Source of the DNA: an uncultured Phocaeicola sp.
GTDB lineage: Bacteria; Bacteroidota; Bacteroidia; Bacteroidales; Bacteroidaceae
Assembly (NCBI GenBank): GCA_944320135.1
Contig: CALUGI010000006.1
Span: 1-64,000, forward strand
Direction: 5' to 3'
DNA length: 64,000 bases
Each line of letters begins with the position of its first letter. Position 1 is the first letter of the stretch. The notes beneath the pieces were generated by a model that worked only from the letters and a program-made list of their open reading frames with translations, had not been told where the DNA came from and did no database searches. Shown here piece after piece: positions 7,183 to 15,763 of the stretch. The position numbers were made by a program, and so were the translations under genes.

Positions 7183-8502
7183 ATGAAAGTTTTAAAGTTT
7201 GGAGGAACATCGGTAGGTTCTGCGCAAAGAATGAAAGATGTTGCCAAATTAATCACTGACGGCGAACAGAAAATCGTAGTTCTTTCCGCCATGTCGGGAA
7301 CAACCAACACATTAGTCGAAATTTCGGATTATCTGTACAAGAAAAACCCGGAAGGTGCGAATGAAATCATCAACAGATTGGAATCCAAATACAAACAGCA
7401 CATTGATGAACTTTATTCCACGGAAGAATACAAGCGGAAAACTCTGGAACTCGTCAAATCTGTATTTGACTATATCCGTTCATACACGAAAGACATATTC
7501 ACCCTGTTTGAAGAAAAAGTGATTCTGGCCCAAGGCGAAATCATCTCCACCAATATGGTGACCAACTATTTGTGCGAACAGGGAGTGAAGGCCGTGCTTA
7601 TCCCGGCACTCGAATTCATGCGCACAGACAAGAACAGCGAACCTGACATCACTTATATCCGCGAAAAGCTGAATGCCCAACTGGAAGCGAACCCCGGATA
7701 TGAAATCTATATCACTCAAGGATTCATCTGCCGAAACGCATACGGAGAAATCGACAATCTGCAGCGCGGCGGAAGCGACTATACGGCTTCCCTCATAGGC
7801 GCCGCCGTCAACGCCTCGGAAATCCAGATATGGACAGACATCGACGGAATGCACGACAACGATCCGCGTGTCGTAGACAAGACTTCCCCTGTGCGCCAAC
7901 TCCATTTCGAAGAAGCCGCAGAACTGGCCTACTTCGGCGCAAAGATTCTGCACCCGACCTGCGTGCAGCCGGCCAAATACGCGAACATTCCGGTACGCTT
8001 GCTCAACACGATGCAGCCTGACGCTCCGGGCACGCTGATTTCAAACGATACGGAGAAAGGGAAAATCAAGGCTGTAGCGGCAAAAGACAACATCACGGCC
8101 ATCAAAATCAAATCGAGCCGTATGCTGCTGGCTCACGGATTCCTGCGCAAAGTGTTCGAAATCTTCGAGAGCTATCAGACTGCAATCGACATGGTTTGTA
8201 CATCGGAGGTAGGCGTGTCGATGTCGATAGACAACACGAAGCACCTGAACGAGATTGTGAACGACCTGAAGAAGTACGGAACAGTGACAGTCGACCACGA
8301 CATGTGCATCGTCTGCGTAGTGGGCGACTTGGAATGGGAAAACGTAGGGTTTGAAGCCAAAGCGCTTGACGCGATGCGCGACATACCGGTCCGTATGATT
8401 TCGTTCGGCGGAAGCAACTACAACATCTCGTTCCTGATTCGCGAGTCCGACAAGAAACGCGCGCTGCAGTCGCTGAGCAACGTATTGTTCAATCACGAAT
8501 AG
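7183..8502 (+). CDS. Aspartate kinase (monofunctional)
   Basis: Phosphorylates aspartate, the first step towards lysine, threonine and methionine. The 439 residues cover the kinase domain (N-terminal KFGGTSVGS, then EIQIWTDIDGMHDNDPR near 215-235) and a C-terminal pair of ACT domains, where end-product feedback normally acts (AIDMVCTSEVGVSMSIDN). No homoserine dehydrogenase is fused. It is followed by a terminator and lysA, so a role in lysine and diaminopimelate supply is likely. Which of the usual isozymes it is cannot be settled without comparing ACT residues. Confidence 0.93.
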   Translation: MKVLKFGGTSVGSAQRMKDVAKLITDGEQKIVVLSAMSGTTNTLVEISDYLYKKNPEGANEIINRLESKYKQHIDELYSTEEYKRKTLELVKSVFDYIRSYTKDIFTLFEEKVILAQGEIISTNMVTNYLCEQGVKAVLIPALEFMRTDKNSEPDITYIREKLNAQLEANPGYEIYITQGFICRNAYGEIDNLQRGGSDYTASLIGAAVNASEIQIWTDIDGMHDNDPRVVDKTSPVRQLHFEEAAELAYFGAKILHPTCVQPAKYANIPVRLLNTMQPDAPGTLISNDTEKGKIKAVAAKDNITAIKIKSSRMLLAHGFLRKVFEIFESYQTAIDMVCTSEVGVSMSIDNTKHLNEIVNDLKKYGTVTVDHDMCIVCVVGDLEWENVGFEAKALDAMRDIPVRMISFGGSNYNISFLIRESDKKRALQSLSNVLFNHE

Positions 8503-8529
8503 CCGTATGCTTTAAAGGAAAAGACAGAA

Positions 8530-8570
8530 GGCGGATGATTCGGTTGCAAGCCGCATCGTCCGCCTTTTTT
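8530..8570 (+). terminator. Rho-independent terminator after aspartate kinase
   Basis: Stem GGCGGATGAT/ATCGTCCGCC with a central loop, followed by TTTTTT at 8565-8570. It separates the kinase transcript from lysA, although lysA has no clear promoter of its own in the gap. Confidence 0.8.
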
Positions 8571-8680
8571 GGCAATGTCCCTTGCCAAACTCCGTCTTCG
8601 CCTGCCCTCTCCCGCCTTGCCCGCATCCATAGCGGGCTGCAAAACATTTACACTCATCCAAACAAGTAAATTAAAGACTC

Positions 8681-9841
8681 ATGAAAGGAACATTCCCTAT
8701 CGACAAATTCCGCGAACTGGAAACCCCATTTTATTATTATGACGCCAATCTGCTTCGCAACACGCTGAAAGCCATCAACGATGAAGCCGGGAAATATGGA
8801 AAATATTGCGTACACTACGCTATAAAAGCGAACGCCAACCCGAAAGTGCTGGGCATCATCCGCGAAAGCGGACTCGGAGCCGACTGCGTGAGCGGCGGTG
8901 AAATCAAGGCTGCCGTCAAAGCCGGATTTCCGGCCAGCAAAATCGTATTCGCAGGAGTGGGGAAAACTGACAAGGAAATCAACTTAGGATTAGACTACGA
9001 CATATTCTGCTTCAACGTGGAATCCGTTCCGGAACTGGAAACTATCAACGAACTGGCGGCCGCGAAGAACAAAATTGCCAGGATTGCCTTCCGCATCAAT
9101 CCGGACGTAGGCGCGCACACGCACGCCAACATCACCACCGGACTGGCGGAGAACAAGTTCGGCATCAGCATGAACGACATGGACAGCGTCGTCGACCGGG
9201 CATTGGAGATGAAGCACGTCAAGTTTGCCGGGCTCCACTTCCACATCGGATCGCAAATCATGGACATGGGTGACTTTGTCGCGCTCTGCAACCGCATCAA
9301 CGAACTGCAAGAGAAACTGTATGCGCGCCAGATTATCGTTGAGCACATCAACGTGGGCGGCGGATTGGGAATCGACTACATGCACCCCAACCGGCAGCCA
9401 ATCCCGGCTTTCGGCGAATATTTCGAAACATACCACAAGCATCTCCGCCTGCGCCCCCAACAGACTTTGCATTTCGAGCTGGGACGTGCAGTGACAGGGC
9501 AATGCGGAAGCCTCATCGCAAAAGTCATTTATGTAAAGAAAGGAACCAACAAGCAGTTCGCCATTGTGGATGCGGGCATGACCGACCTCATTCGCCCGGC
9601 CCTCTATCAGGCGTACCACAAAATTGAGAACATCACTTCGGAAGAGCCCGCAGAGGCTTACGATGTGGTAGGCCCCATCTGCGAGTCGTCCGACGTGTTC
9701 GGCAAAGCCATCGACTTGAACAAAGCGCACCGGGGCGACCTGCTCGCCATCCGTTCGGCCGGCGCCTACGGAGAAATCATGGCATCGGGCTACAATTGCC
9801 GCCCGCTTCCGCAAGGATACATCTCGGACGAGTTGGTGTAG
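8681..9841 (+). CDS. lysA: Diaminopimelate decarboxylase
   Basis: A PLP enzyme that decarboxylates meso-diaminopimelate to lysine, the last step of the pathway. It has 386 residues with a fold-III alanine-racemase-like barrel. The PLP lysine is in VHYAIKANANPKVL (about residue 50), the glycine-rich phosphate loop in NVGGGLGIDY, and the second-subunit catalytic Cys in GPICESSDVFG. The C-terminal GAYGEIMASGYN is also typical. It is slightly shorter than many LysA proteins, as in other Bacteroidota. It is convergent with the next gene, with only six bases between the stop codons. Confidence 0.96.
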   Translation: MKGTFPIDKFRELETPFYYYDANLLRNTLKAINDEAGKYGKYCVHYAIKANANPKVLGIIRESGLGADCVSGGEIKAAVKAGFPASKIVFAGVGKTDKEINLGLDYDIFCFNVESVPELETINELAAAKNKIARIAFRINPDVGAHTHANITTGLAENKFGISMNDMDSVVDRALEMKHVKFAGLHFHIGSQIMDMGDFVALCNRINELQEKLYARQIIVEHINVGGGLGIDYMHPNRQPIPAFGEYFETYHKHLRLRPQQTLHFELGRAVTGQCGSLIAKVIYVKKGTNKQFAIVDAGMTDLIRPALYQAYHKIENITSEEPAEAYDVVGPICESSDVFGKAIDLNKAHRGDLLAIRSAGAYGEIMASGYNCRPLPQGYISDELV

Positions 9842-9847
9842 TTCGAT

Positions 9848-12028
9848 TCACTTGCTGTTGAAGAGTTCGAAGGTAAATTTGCATCCGACCGATGTGAATT
9901 TGCCTTTTTCATTGCCTATAAAGATGCCCGCATCGAAGATATGGGTAGCAAACCCGTAGCCGAACTCCAGATAAGGATTCAGATGAGGCATGAAAAGGAC
10001 GCCGGCATAGATGCGCTCTTTCTGCACGAACGAAAGCAGGCGGCTCACCGGATAAAGCAGCAGAAAAGGAGTTTCATAAGTAAAGTTTCCACGGATATAA
10101 TGGCTCGAAGCGTTATACCAGCGGCTGTCAAGGGTTTGGAAGGTTCCGCCGATGTCATCGTTCCACCCTTGGGGCAGATTGAGGTTGGCGAAGTGCGCAT
10201 AGTCGACGAAAAACATGTCCGACTGGTTGGTGAACAGCCCCCCTCCCACGTGGTACGACAGCGAGCGGATATTGCGCAAACGTATGTTCTGCTCGATAGA
10301 AACCTCGAACCGCTCGTAAGTGCCCGAATTTTTCAGCAGGCGCACGCCCCTCTCGTAATCGAGCATGAAAGTAGGATAAAGTGACCCCACATTGATTTTG
10401 CGCTTCCCGTTCATGTAGTAATGCATTCCCGGCGTCCATTCCAGACGGAAGCGCGGGGCGAAACTGTTGTAATTGGCGCGCACGCGTGCCTTCACTTCCG
10501 GCGAGCTTTTTGTATAACGCCAGTGCATTGACAGCCCGGCCCACAGACGGAGGCCGTTGACTACCTCTATGTTGTGCGACACATCCAGATAAATGTCTTT
10601 GAAATAGTCGAGTTCAAGCCCGTCGAACGAGAAAGTGCTGTCCGGCATCTGCTCCAGCTGGTCGAGCACCACGCTGCTGTAGATGCGGTTACCGTTTCCT
10701 GCATGAATTTCGATAGCGCCGTGTTTCGACGGATTGTACACGTATTCCATATCCACTTTGGCATAAAGCTCCTTTTTCGTAAAGTTATATCCAATCTGCG
10801 GAGCGATACGCAGCAGTTGCGAGTTATGAAACAGTTTGTTGTACTTGAACACCTGCCGATAGGAGATTCCGTTCCGATGGCTGTAGCTGACCAGCAGCGG
10901 GTTCACTATAGGCGAACAGGATATGTTTCCTATCTTCGACAAGTCGACGTTGTAGCTGCTTATCAGCGCATCGCCTATCTGCCCCCAGAACACCAAGTTC
11001 TTCCGTCGCGGAGTATCCCTCTCCAACGTATCCGCCGAACTTACCCACCGGCGATAGTCCAAACGGCGGTACAGCGAATCCTCCTTCTCTTCCAGAGGAA
11101 CGGGACGAATACGGCCGAACGAATCACGGCTCGTCACCAAACGGCTCGTGTCGCAAGTCAGCATGTATGAGCTTGTCAGGTCATAATCGCTCTTTTTCCT
11201 GACGATTTCCTCCCCCGGCCGGCGGAAAGCCACTTCCGAATACTTCATCCACCCCGTATAGCGCATTTCCAAATGATTGCGAAGAAACCTGAAGTGAAGG
11301 TCAAGGTTAAACACCATCGGCAGATACTTGGTTTCCTCCGTGTCTCCCATCTGCATAGACAGCTGAAACTCCACCAAATCATAATGCCCCGACAAATCGA
11401 TATAACGGATAGTCCAGTCAAGCGAAGAAACCCAAATCACGCCCTCCACCAGCTGCGTGCTCTTATAGCGGGGAGTTATCCTGATTTTATAGACAGCTCC
11501 CCCCGACTGGAAAACGACATCCTCCAGCGAATAACGGTAATGCACCCTCGACTCCCGGTTCAAAGGAGAGACGATGCGGTCGTTCATCAGCGAAGGAGAA
11601 TAGATATTGAAATGCAGATAATTGATGACGTCAAAAATTTCCCCCTTGGCGTTGGGAAAGGTAGTAGACAAAGCGCGCACTTTTCGGTCGATTAGGTCAG
11701 GAGCCGTGTAATGAAGGTCGCTGATTGATTCGTAAAGATAGTCGTTCACGCCCTTTTCCAATCGGAACATAGAGGGCAGATACTTGATAATCCGGTTCTG
11801 CTTATGCACCTTCAGCAGACCTTTCAGATAAAGCTCGCACTTATAGTCCTTCACTTTCATCGAATGCACCGCCGCAGCGTCGAACATCCGGGCCAATACC
11901 GAATCGGGTGCGGCCTCGGAATGACGCTCCCTCCTGCCGGCCGTTTCCCCTCTTGCCGAAACCACGATGAGACACAAGGCCACCATCGCAAGCAAGAATA
12001 ACGCATTGAAACCTCTAATCCGATACAT
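9848..12028 (-). CDS. DUF5686-like outer-membrane protein
   Basis: A protein of about 726 residues with an N-terminal signal segment (ALFLLAMVALCLIVVSARG), an alpha/beta region that resembles DUF5686 (YKCELYLKGLLKVHKQ, VHYRYSLEDVVF), and a C-terminal half of alternating strands that looks like an outer-membrane barrel ending near GCKFTFELFNSK. The family's molecular role is not known. Many DUF5686 proteins carry an extra CarboxypepD_reg-like domain at the N-terminus; I do not see one here. The start is put at 12028; an ATG at 12079 would add 17 residues before the signal peptide. Divergent from the Crp-type gene. Confidence 0.75.
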   Translation of the reverse strand: MYRIRGFNALFLLAMVALCLIVVSARGETAGRRERHSEAAPDSVLARMFDAAAVHSMKVKDYKCELYLKGLLKVHKQNRIIKYLPSMFRLEKGVNDYLYESISDLHYTAPDLIDRKVRALSTTFPNAKGEIFDVINYLHFNIYSPSLMNDRIVSPLNRESRVHYRYSLEDVVFQSGGAVYKIRITPRYKSTQLVEGVIWVSSLDWTIRYIDLSGHYDLVEFQLSMQMGDTEETKYLPMVFNLDLHFRFLRNHLEMRYTGWMKYSEVAFRRPGEEIVRKKSDYDLTSSYMLTCDTSRLVTSRDSFGRIRPVPLEEKEDSLYRRLDYRRWVSSADTLERDTPRRKNLVFWGQIGDALISSYNVDLSKIGNISCSPIVNPLLVSYSHRNGISYRQVFKYNKLFHNSQLLRIAPQIGYNFTKKELYAKVDMEYVYNPSKHGAIEIHAGNGNRIYSSVVLDQLEQMPDSTFSFDGLELDYFKDIYLDVSHNIEVVNGLRLWAGLSMHWRYTKSSPEVKARVRANYNSFAPRFRLEWTPGMHYYMNGKRKINVGSLYPTFMLDYERGVRLLKNSGTYERFEVSIEQNIRLRNIRSLSYHVGGGLFTNQSDMFFVDYAHFANLNLPQGWNDDIGGTFQTLDSRWYNASSHYIRGNFTYETPFLLLYPVSRLLSFVQKERIYAGVLFMPHLNPYLEFGYGFATHIFDAGIFIGNEKGKFTSVGCKFTFELFNSK

Positions 12029-12109
12029 AATTGACAACAAATATATAACAAACGCCTTTTTGAAGGGCATTTTTCGCAACGAAAAAGAATATTTTTAAGA
12101 TATTCTTAC

Positions 12110-12117
12110 TACCTTTG
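12110..12117 (+). promoter_or_regulatory. Promoter -7 box of the Crp/Fnr gene
   Basis: TACCTTTG matches TAnnTTTG exactly, 30 bases before the start codon. It lies within the 118-base gap between two divergent genes. An AT-rich imperfect dyad (AGAATATTTTTAAGATATTCT, near 12087-12107) directly overlaps the upstream promoter area and might be an operator. Confidence 0.55.
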
Positions 12118-12146
12118 TGCCTAATAACATGGTTTTATAACATTTT

Positions 12147-12848
12147 ATGGTGAAAAAGGAACTAACAGAAGCTGAGATTGCCGAAAGCATTCCCGATTTA
12201 TGGCAGCCGTTGACGCAAAGCCAAAGAGAGTTTCTCGCAAAAAACTTTACAATTCAAAAATACAAGAAAAACGAAACGATCTATTGCGAAGGAGAAACTC
12301 CTGCAAGCCTTATGTGCCTGCTCAGCGGAAAAGTGAAAATATATAAAGACGGAGTGGGCGGACGAAGCCAGATAATCCGCGTCATCAAAAACAAAGAGTA
12401 TTTTGCCTACAGAGCGTACTTTGCGGAAGAAAACTTCGTCACTGCTGCGGCGGCGTTCGAGCCATGCACCATGTGTCTGATTCCCATGCCTGTCATCGTC
12501 CAGCTGATTCAAGAAAATCCGAAGTTGGCCATGTTCTTTATCAAACAGCTTTCAAAAGATTTGGGCATATCCGACGAACGCACGGTAAACCTCACACAGA
12601 AACATATTCGCGGACGACTGGCGGAATCCTTGCTTTTCCTGAAAGAAACCTACGGAGTGGAAGAAGACCAATGCACGCTCAGCATCTACCTTTCGCGCGA
12701 AGACTTGGCCAATCTGTCGAATATGACAACCTCGAACGCCATCCGCACGCTATCGAACTTTGCAGCTGAGAAAATCATCACCATCGACGGAAGAAAAATT
12801 AAAATCATTGATGAGGAAAGATTGAAGAAAATAAGCAAAATTGGCTGA
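12147..12848 (+). CDS. Crp/Fnr-family transcriptional regulator
   Basis: A 233-residue regulator with an N-terminal cyclic-nucleotide-binding-like beta-roll (residues about 35-130, including YCEGETPASLMCLLSGKVKI) and a C-terminal winged helix (LSREDLANLSNMTTSNAIR). The phosphate-binding RxS motif of cAMP-binding CRP is not seen (the corresponding area reads EYFAYRAYFAEEN), nor is an Fnr-type cysteine cluster, so the ligand is unknown. It sits alone with its own promoter and terminator, divergent from the DUF5686 gene. Confidence 0.88.
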   Translation: MVKKELTEAEIAESIPDLWQPLTQSQREFLAKNFTIQKYKKNETIYCEGETPASLMCLLSGKVKIYKDGVGGRSQIIRVIKNKEYFAYRAYFAEENFVTAAAAFEPCTMCLIPMPVIVQLIQENPKLAMFFIKQLSKDLGISDERTVNLTQKHIRGRLAESLLFLKETYGVEEDQCTLSIYLSREDLANLSNMTTSNAIRTLSNFAAEKIITIDGRKIKIIDEERLKKISKIG

Positions 12849-12876
12849 AAGGGACCCTAAAAACAATAAAACCATA

Positions 12877-12919
12877 AGGAGCTGCACCGTTGGCATTGCG
12901 ATGCAGCTCCTCTTTTTTT
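12877..12919 (+). terminator. Rho-independent terminator after the Crp/Fnr gene
   Basis: Perfect 10-base stem AGGAGCTGCA (12877-12886) / TGCAGCTCCT (12902-12911), followed by a run of seven T within 12911-12919. Confidence 0.88.
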
Positions 12920-12952
12920 CAAACTTTACACCCCCTTGCGCAGGGAATAATC

Positions 12953-14824
12953 CTACATGTTTTCTATCTCCCCAAGTTCCAGCCAGCGCATGCCTTTCTC
13001 GTCAAGTTCGTCATTGAGCGAAGACAAACGTTTTGATTTCTCTGTCAGTTCGTCTGCCCCCAACATGCCGCTGCACAAGGCATCCTCAATATTTTTCTTT
13101 TCAAGCTCCAACGCCGCAATTTCCTGCTCAAGCCGTTCAAACTCTTTCCTTTCTTTAAACGTCATCCTGCGTTTGGCGTTGTTCGGGCGTACACGCTGCA
13201 CCTTCTCTTCCTTAGGCTTTTCCTCTAACCTGTCATGCTCTGCCTTCGCCTCTTTCCACGCCCGATAGTCGGAATAGCTTCCCGGAAAATCACGGATATC
13301 GCCTTGTCCGTTGAACACGAGCAAATGATCGACCACCTTATCCATAAAGTACCGGTCGTGGCTGACTACAATCACGCATCCCTTAAAACTTTGCAGGTAT
13401 TCTTCAAGCACCTGCAACGTAACTATATCCAAATCGTTTGTAGGCTCATCCAACACCAAGAAGTTCGGGCTGCGCATCAGCACCGTGCAAAGGTACAGAC
13501 GGCGCCGCTCGCCTCCGCTCAACTTATACACGTAACTATGCTGGGTTTCGGGAGCGAACAGAAAATGCTGCAGGAACTGCGAAGCGGTCAGACGCTTTCC
13601 GTTGCCCAACTCTATCACTTCGGCAATGTCCGTTATCACGTCAATCACCTTCATCTGCTCGTCAAACGTCAGCCCGTCTTGCGAATAGTATCCGAAACGT
13701 ACCGTCTCCCCTATATCCAGCCTGCCGCTGTCCGGCTTCTCAAGCCCCATCAGAATCTTGATGAAAGTAGACTTTCCGGTTCCGTTGTTGCCCACGATAC
13801 CCATCTTCTCATAACGGAAAAAAATGTATGAAAAGTCGTCCAGAATTTTCAATTCGCCGAAGCGTTTGCACAAATGCTCCGCCTCGAAAATCTTCGAGCC
13901 GATGTATGAAGCCTTTACATCAAGTTTCATATTAGAATCATGCATCCGTTGCTTCGCCACCTTTTCAAGGTCATAAAAAGCCTCTTCCCTATATCGAGCT
14001 TTATGGCCTCGCGCTTGAGGCATCCTTCGCATCCATTCCAGTTCCGTGCGATAAAGATTGTTGGCACGGGCGATTTCTGCATTCGCGGCATCAACCCTCT
14101 CCTGCCGCTTCTCCAGATAATAGCTGTAGTTTCCCTTGTAGCTGTAAATCCGCTTGTTGTCTATTTCCATGATTTCCGAGCATACGAGATCGAGGAAATA
14201 CCGGTCGTGCGTCACCATCAGCAGGCTGAGCGTGCTCCGTCCGAGATATTCCTCCAGCCACTCCACCATATCCAAATCCAGATGATTGGTCGGCTCGTCC
14301 AATATCAGAAGGTCCGGCTCCGTTATCAGCACATTGGCCAATGCCACCCGCTTCAGTTGCCCGCCCGACAGCTGCCCCACTTTCTGGTCGAAATCGCGTA
14401 TTTTCAGTTGCGAAAGAATCTGTTTGGCTTTCCGCTCGTAATCCCAGGCTTTCACTTCTTCCATGCGGACCAGCAAATCGTCCAACCCCGGATTTCCCGG
14501 CGTTTCCATACACTTTTCATATTCCTTTATCAGATTGACTACCGCATTGCCGTGGAAGAAACACGCTTCAATGACAGACAGGTTTTCCGGATAGTGCGGA
14601 CTTTGCTCCAGATACCCCACGCGCAAATCGTTCCGAAAAGAAATCCGTCCTCCGTCATACCCTTCCTTGCCCGACAAGATATTGAGCAAAGTGGTTTTCC
14701 CCGAACCGTTTTTGGCTATCAGTCCGATGCGCTGGCCTTGGGCAACTCCGAAGGATATTCCTTCAAACAACACCAAATCGCCAAACGATTTGGTTAGGTT
14801 TTCCACTTGCAGATAAGATACCAT
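12953..14824 (-). CDS. ABC-F family ATPase (Uup/EttA-like)
   Basis: A soluble protein of about 623 residues with two ABC ATPase domains in one chain and no membrane segments, as in ABC-F translation factors. The first Walker A is in IAKNGSGKTTLLNIL with signature QLSGGQLKRVALA. The second is in GNNGTGKSTFIKIL with signature LSGGERRRLYL. Between them lies the charged linker (RTELEWMRRMPQARG). A C-terminal coiled coil (about 530-620) resembles Uup. The start at 14824 (MVSYLQVENLTKSFG) is preferred over an upstream ATG. ABC-F proteins act on the ribosome; whether this is housekeeping or gives antibiotic protection cannot be told here. Confidence 0.92.
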   Translation of the reverse strand: MVSYLQVENLTKSFGDLVLFEGISFGVAQGQRIGLIAKNGSGKTTLLNILSGKEGYDGGRISFRNDLRVGYLEQSPHYPENLSVIEACFFHGNAVVNLIKEYEKCMETPGNPGLDDLLVRMEEVKAWDYERKAKQILSQLKIRDFDQKVGQLSGGQLKRVALANVLITEPDLLILDEPTNHLDLDMVEWLEEYLGRSTLSLLMVTHDRYFLDLVCSEIMEIDNKRIYSYKGNYSYYLEKRQERVDAANAEIARANNLYRTELEWMRRMPQARGHKARYREEAFYDLEKVAKQRMHDSNMKLDVKASYIGSKIFEAEHLCKRFGELKILDDFSYIFFRYEKMGIVGNNGTGKSTFIKILMGLEKPDSGRLDIGETVRFGYYSQDGLTFDEQMKVIDVITDIAEVIELGNGKRLTASQFLQHFLFAPETQHSYVYKLSGGERRRLYLCTVLMRSPNFLVLDEPTNDLDIVTLQVLEEYLQSFKGCVIVVSHDRYFMDKVVDHLLVFNGQGDIRDFPGSYSDYRAWKEAKAEHDRLEEKPKEEKVQRVRPNNAKRRMTFKERKEFERLEQEIAALELEKKNIEDALCSGMLGADELTEKSKRLSSLNDELDEKGMRWLELGEIENM

Positions 14825-14828
14825 AACG

Positions 14829-15665
14829 TCACTGTGCCTTTTGCTCCAACACATCTTCCACTTCCGACTGGATACGGGCATATTCTTCGGCCAGACGGCA
14901 AGGCTTCCCGTTTCTCACCTTGTCCCACACGAGCTGCAAAGGATACGCCATCACGTCCGAACCGCTGAAGCGCAACGCCGGAAACTCTTTCGCTCCGTCA
15001 ACAACGGTCACCCACTCCATGCCGTCCATTTCGTTCACTAAAATCGCGCCGAAAGCTATTCCGAAGCATTCCCATGCCTGAGGCTGCTTTTTGTCGAAAC
15101 GGCCGCTGTCAATCGCTTTCTGAAGGTTCACCACATCGTCTTTCCTGTCGGAGAAATCTTTTGCGAACTGTTTCTTGACTGCTGACACCGCCCAATCGTA
15201 ACACTCGTTTATAAGGCTGATTTCCATCACCCTCACCGGAATCACTTCCCGCCAAGGCTTGTCGTTCGCACCGCGCACGCGCAAGGAGGCGACAACCGCT
15301 TCGGCCGCCTTGAAACTCTCGCCTTTAGGCACGACGAACGAGCACTCTACGCACACGTCGCCTTTCCCCGTCACCCATACATGCGAGGTGTACCAGCTGT
15401 CGTTTTCCTGAAAATCTTCCGACGAATAAGCGCACGGCCATGCGCCTGCCTTCACAAAACGAGCTCCGCGAACATGCTCAAGTTCATAATCGATCGCTTC
15501 CTTCGCATAGTTCCCGTTTCCTCCCCGATAGGCTGATATGCGGAAGTTTCCGGTCCACTTGTCGGGATTGTAAAACAGAAAACTGTCTTCCGTGTCTTCA
15601 AACTCGCGCCAGCTGTCAGGATATTCCAGCGAAAACCATGCTCCTGGAGATATGTATTTTCTCAT
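14829..15665 (-). CDS. DUF3805/DUF3806-like hypothetical protein
   Basis: A 278-residue soluble protein without a signal peptide. The N-terminal part (ISPGAWFSLEYPDSWREFED and FRISAYRGGNGNY) resembles DUF3805. The C-terminal part (GRFDKKQPQAWECFGIAFGA, VNEMDGMEWVTVVD) resembles DUF3806. Its function is not known. The promoter box at 15695-15702 shows that the start is MRKYISPG at 15665, not the longer frame. It ends four bases before the ABC-F gene start on the same strand, so the two may be co-transcribed. Confidence 0.72.
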   Translation of the reverse strand: MRKYISPGAWFSLEYPDSWREFEDTEDSFLFYNPDKWTGNFRISAYRGGNGNYAKEAIDYELEHVRGARFVKAGAWPCAYSSEDFQENDSWYTSHVWVTGKGDVCVECSFVVPKGESFKAAEAVVASLRVRGANDKPWREVIPVRVMEISLINECYDWAVSAVKKQFAKDFSDRKDDVVNLQKAIDSGRFDKKQPQAWECFGIAFGAILVNEMDGMEWVTVVDGAKEFPALRFSGSDVMAYPLQLVWDKVRNGKPCRLAEEYARIQSEVEDVLEQKAQ

Positions 15666-15694
15666 TTCTTTATAGATAATTGTTGATTGGACGA

Positions 15695-15702
15695 CAAAGA
15701 TA
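15695..15702 (-). promoter_or_regulatory. Promoter -7 box of the DUF3805-like gene
   Basis: CAAAGATA on the plus strand reads TATCTTTG on the minus strand, an exact consensus match 30 bases before the ATG at 15665. Confidence 0.55.
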
Positions 15703-15763
15703 GCGTTTTTTATCGGTTCTTCCAACCTGAAAAAGTCCCGAAAAAGGGCGCACGCGCGCCGTT

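Noticed and set aside
9842-9847. Shared terminator between lysA and the DUF5686 gene
   Set aside because: The stop codons are only six bases apart and I see no stem with a T-run at that place.
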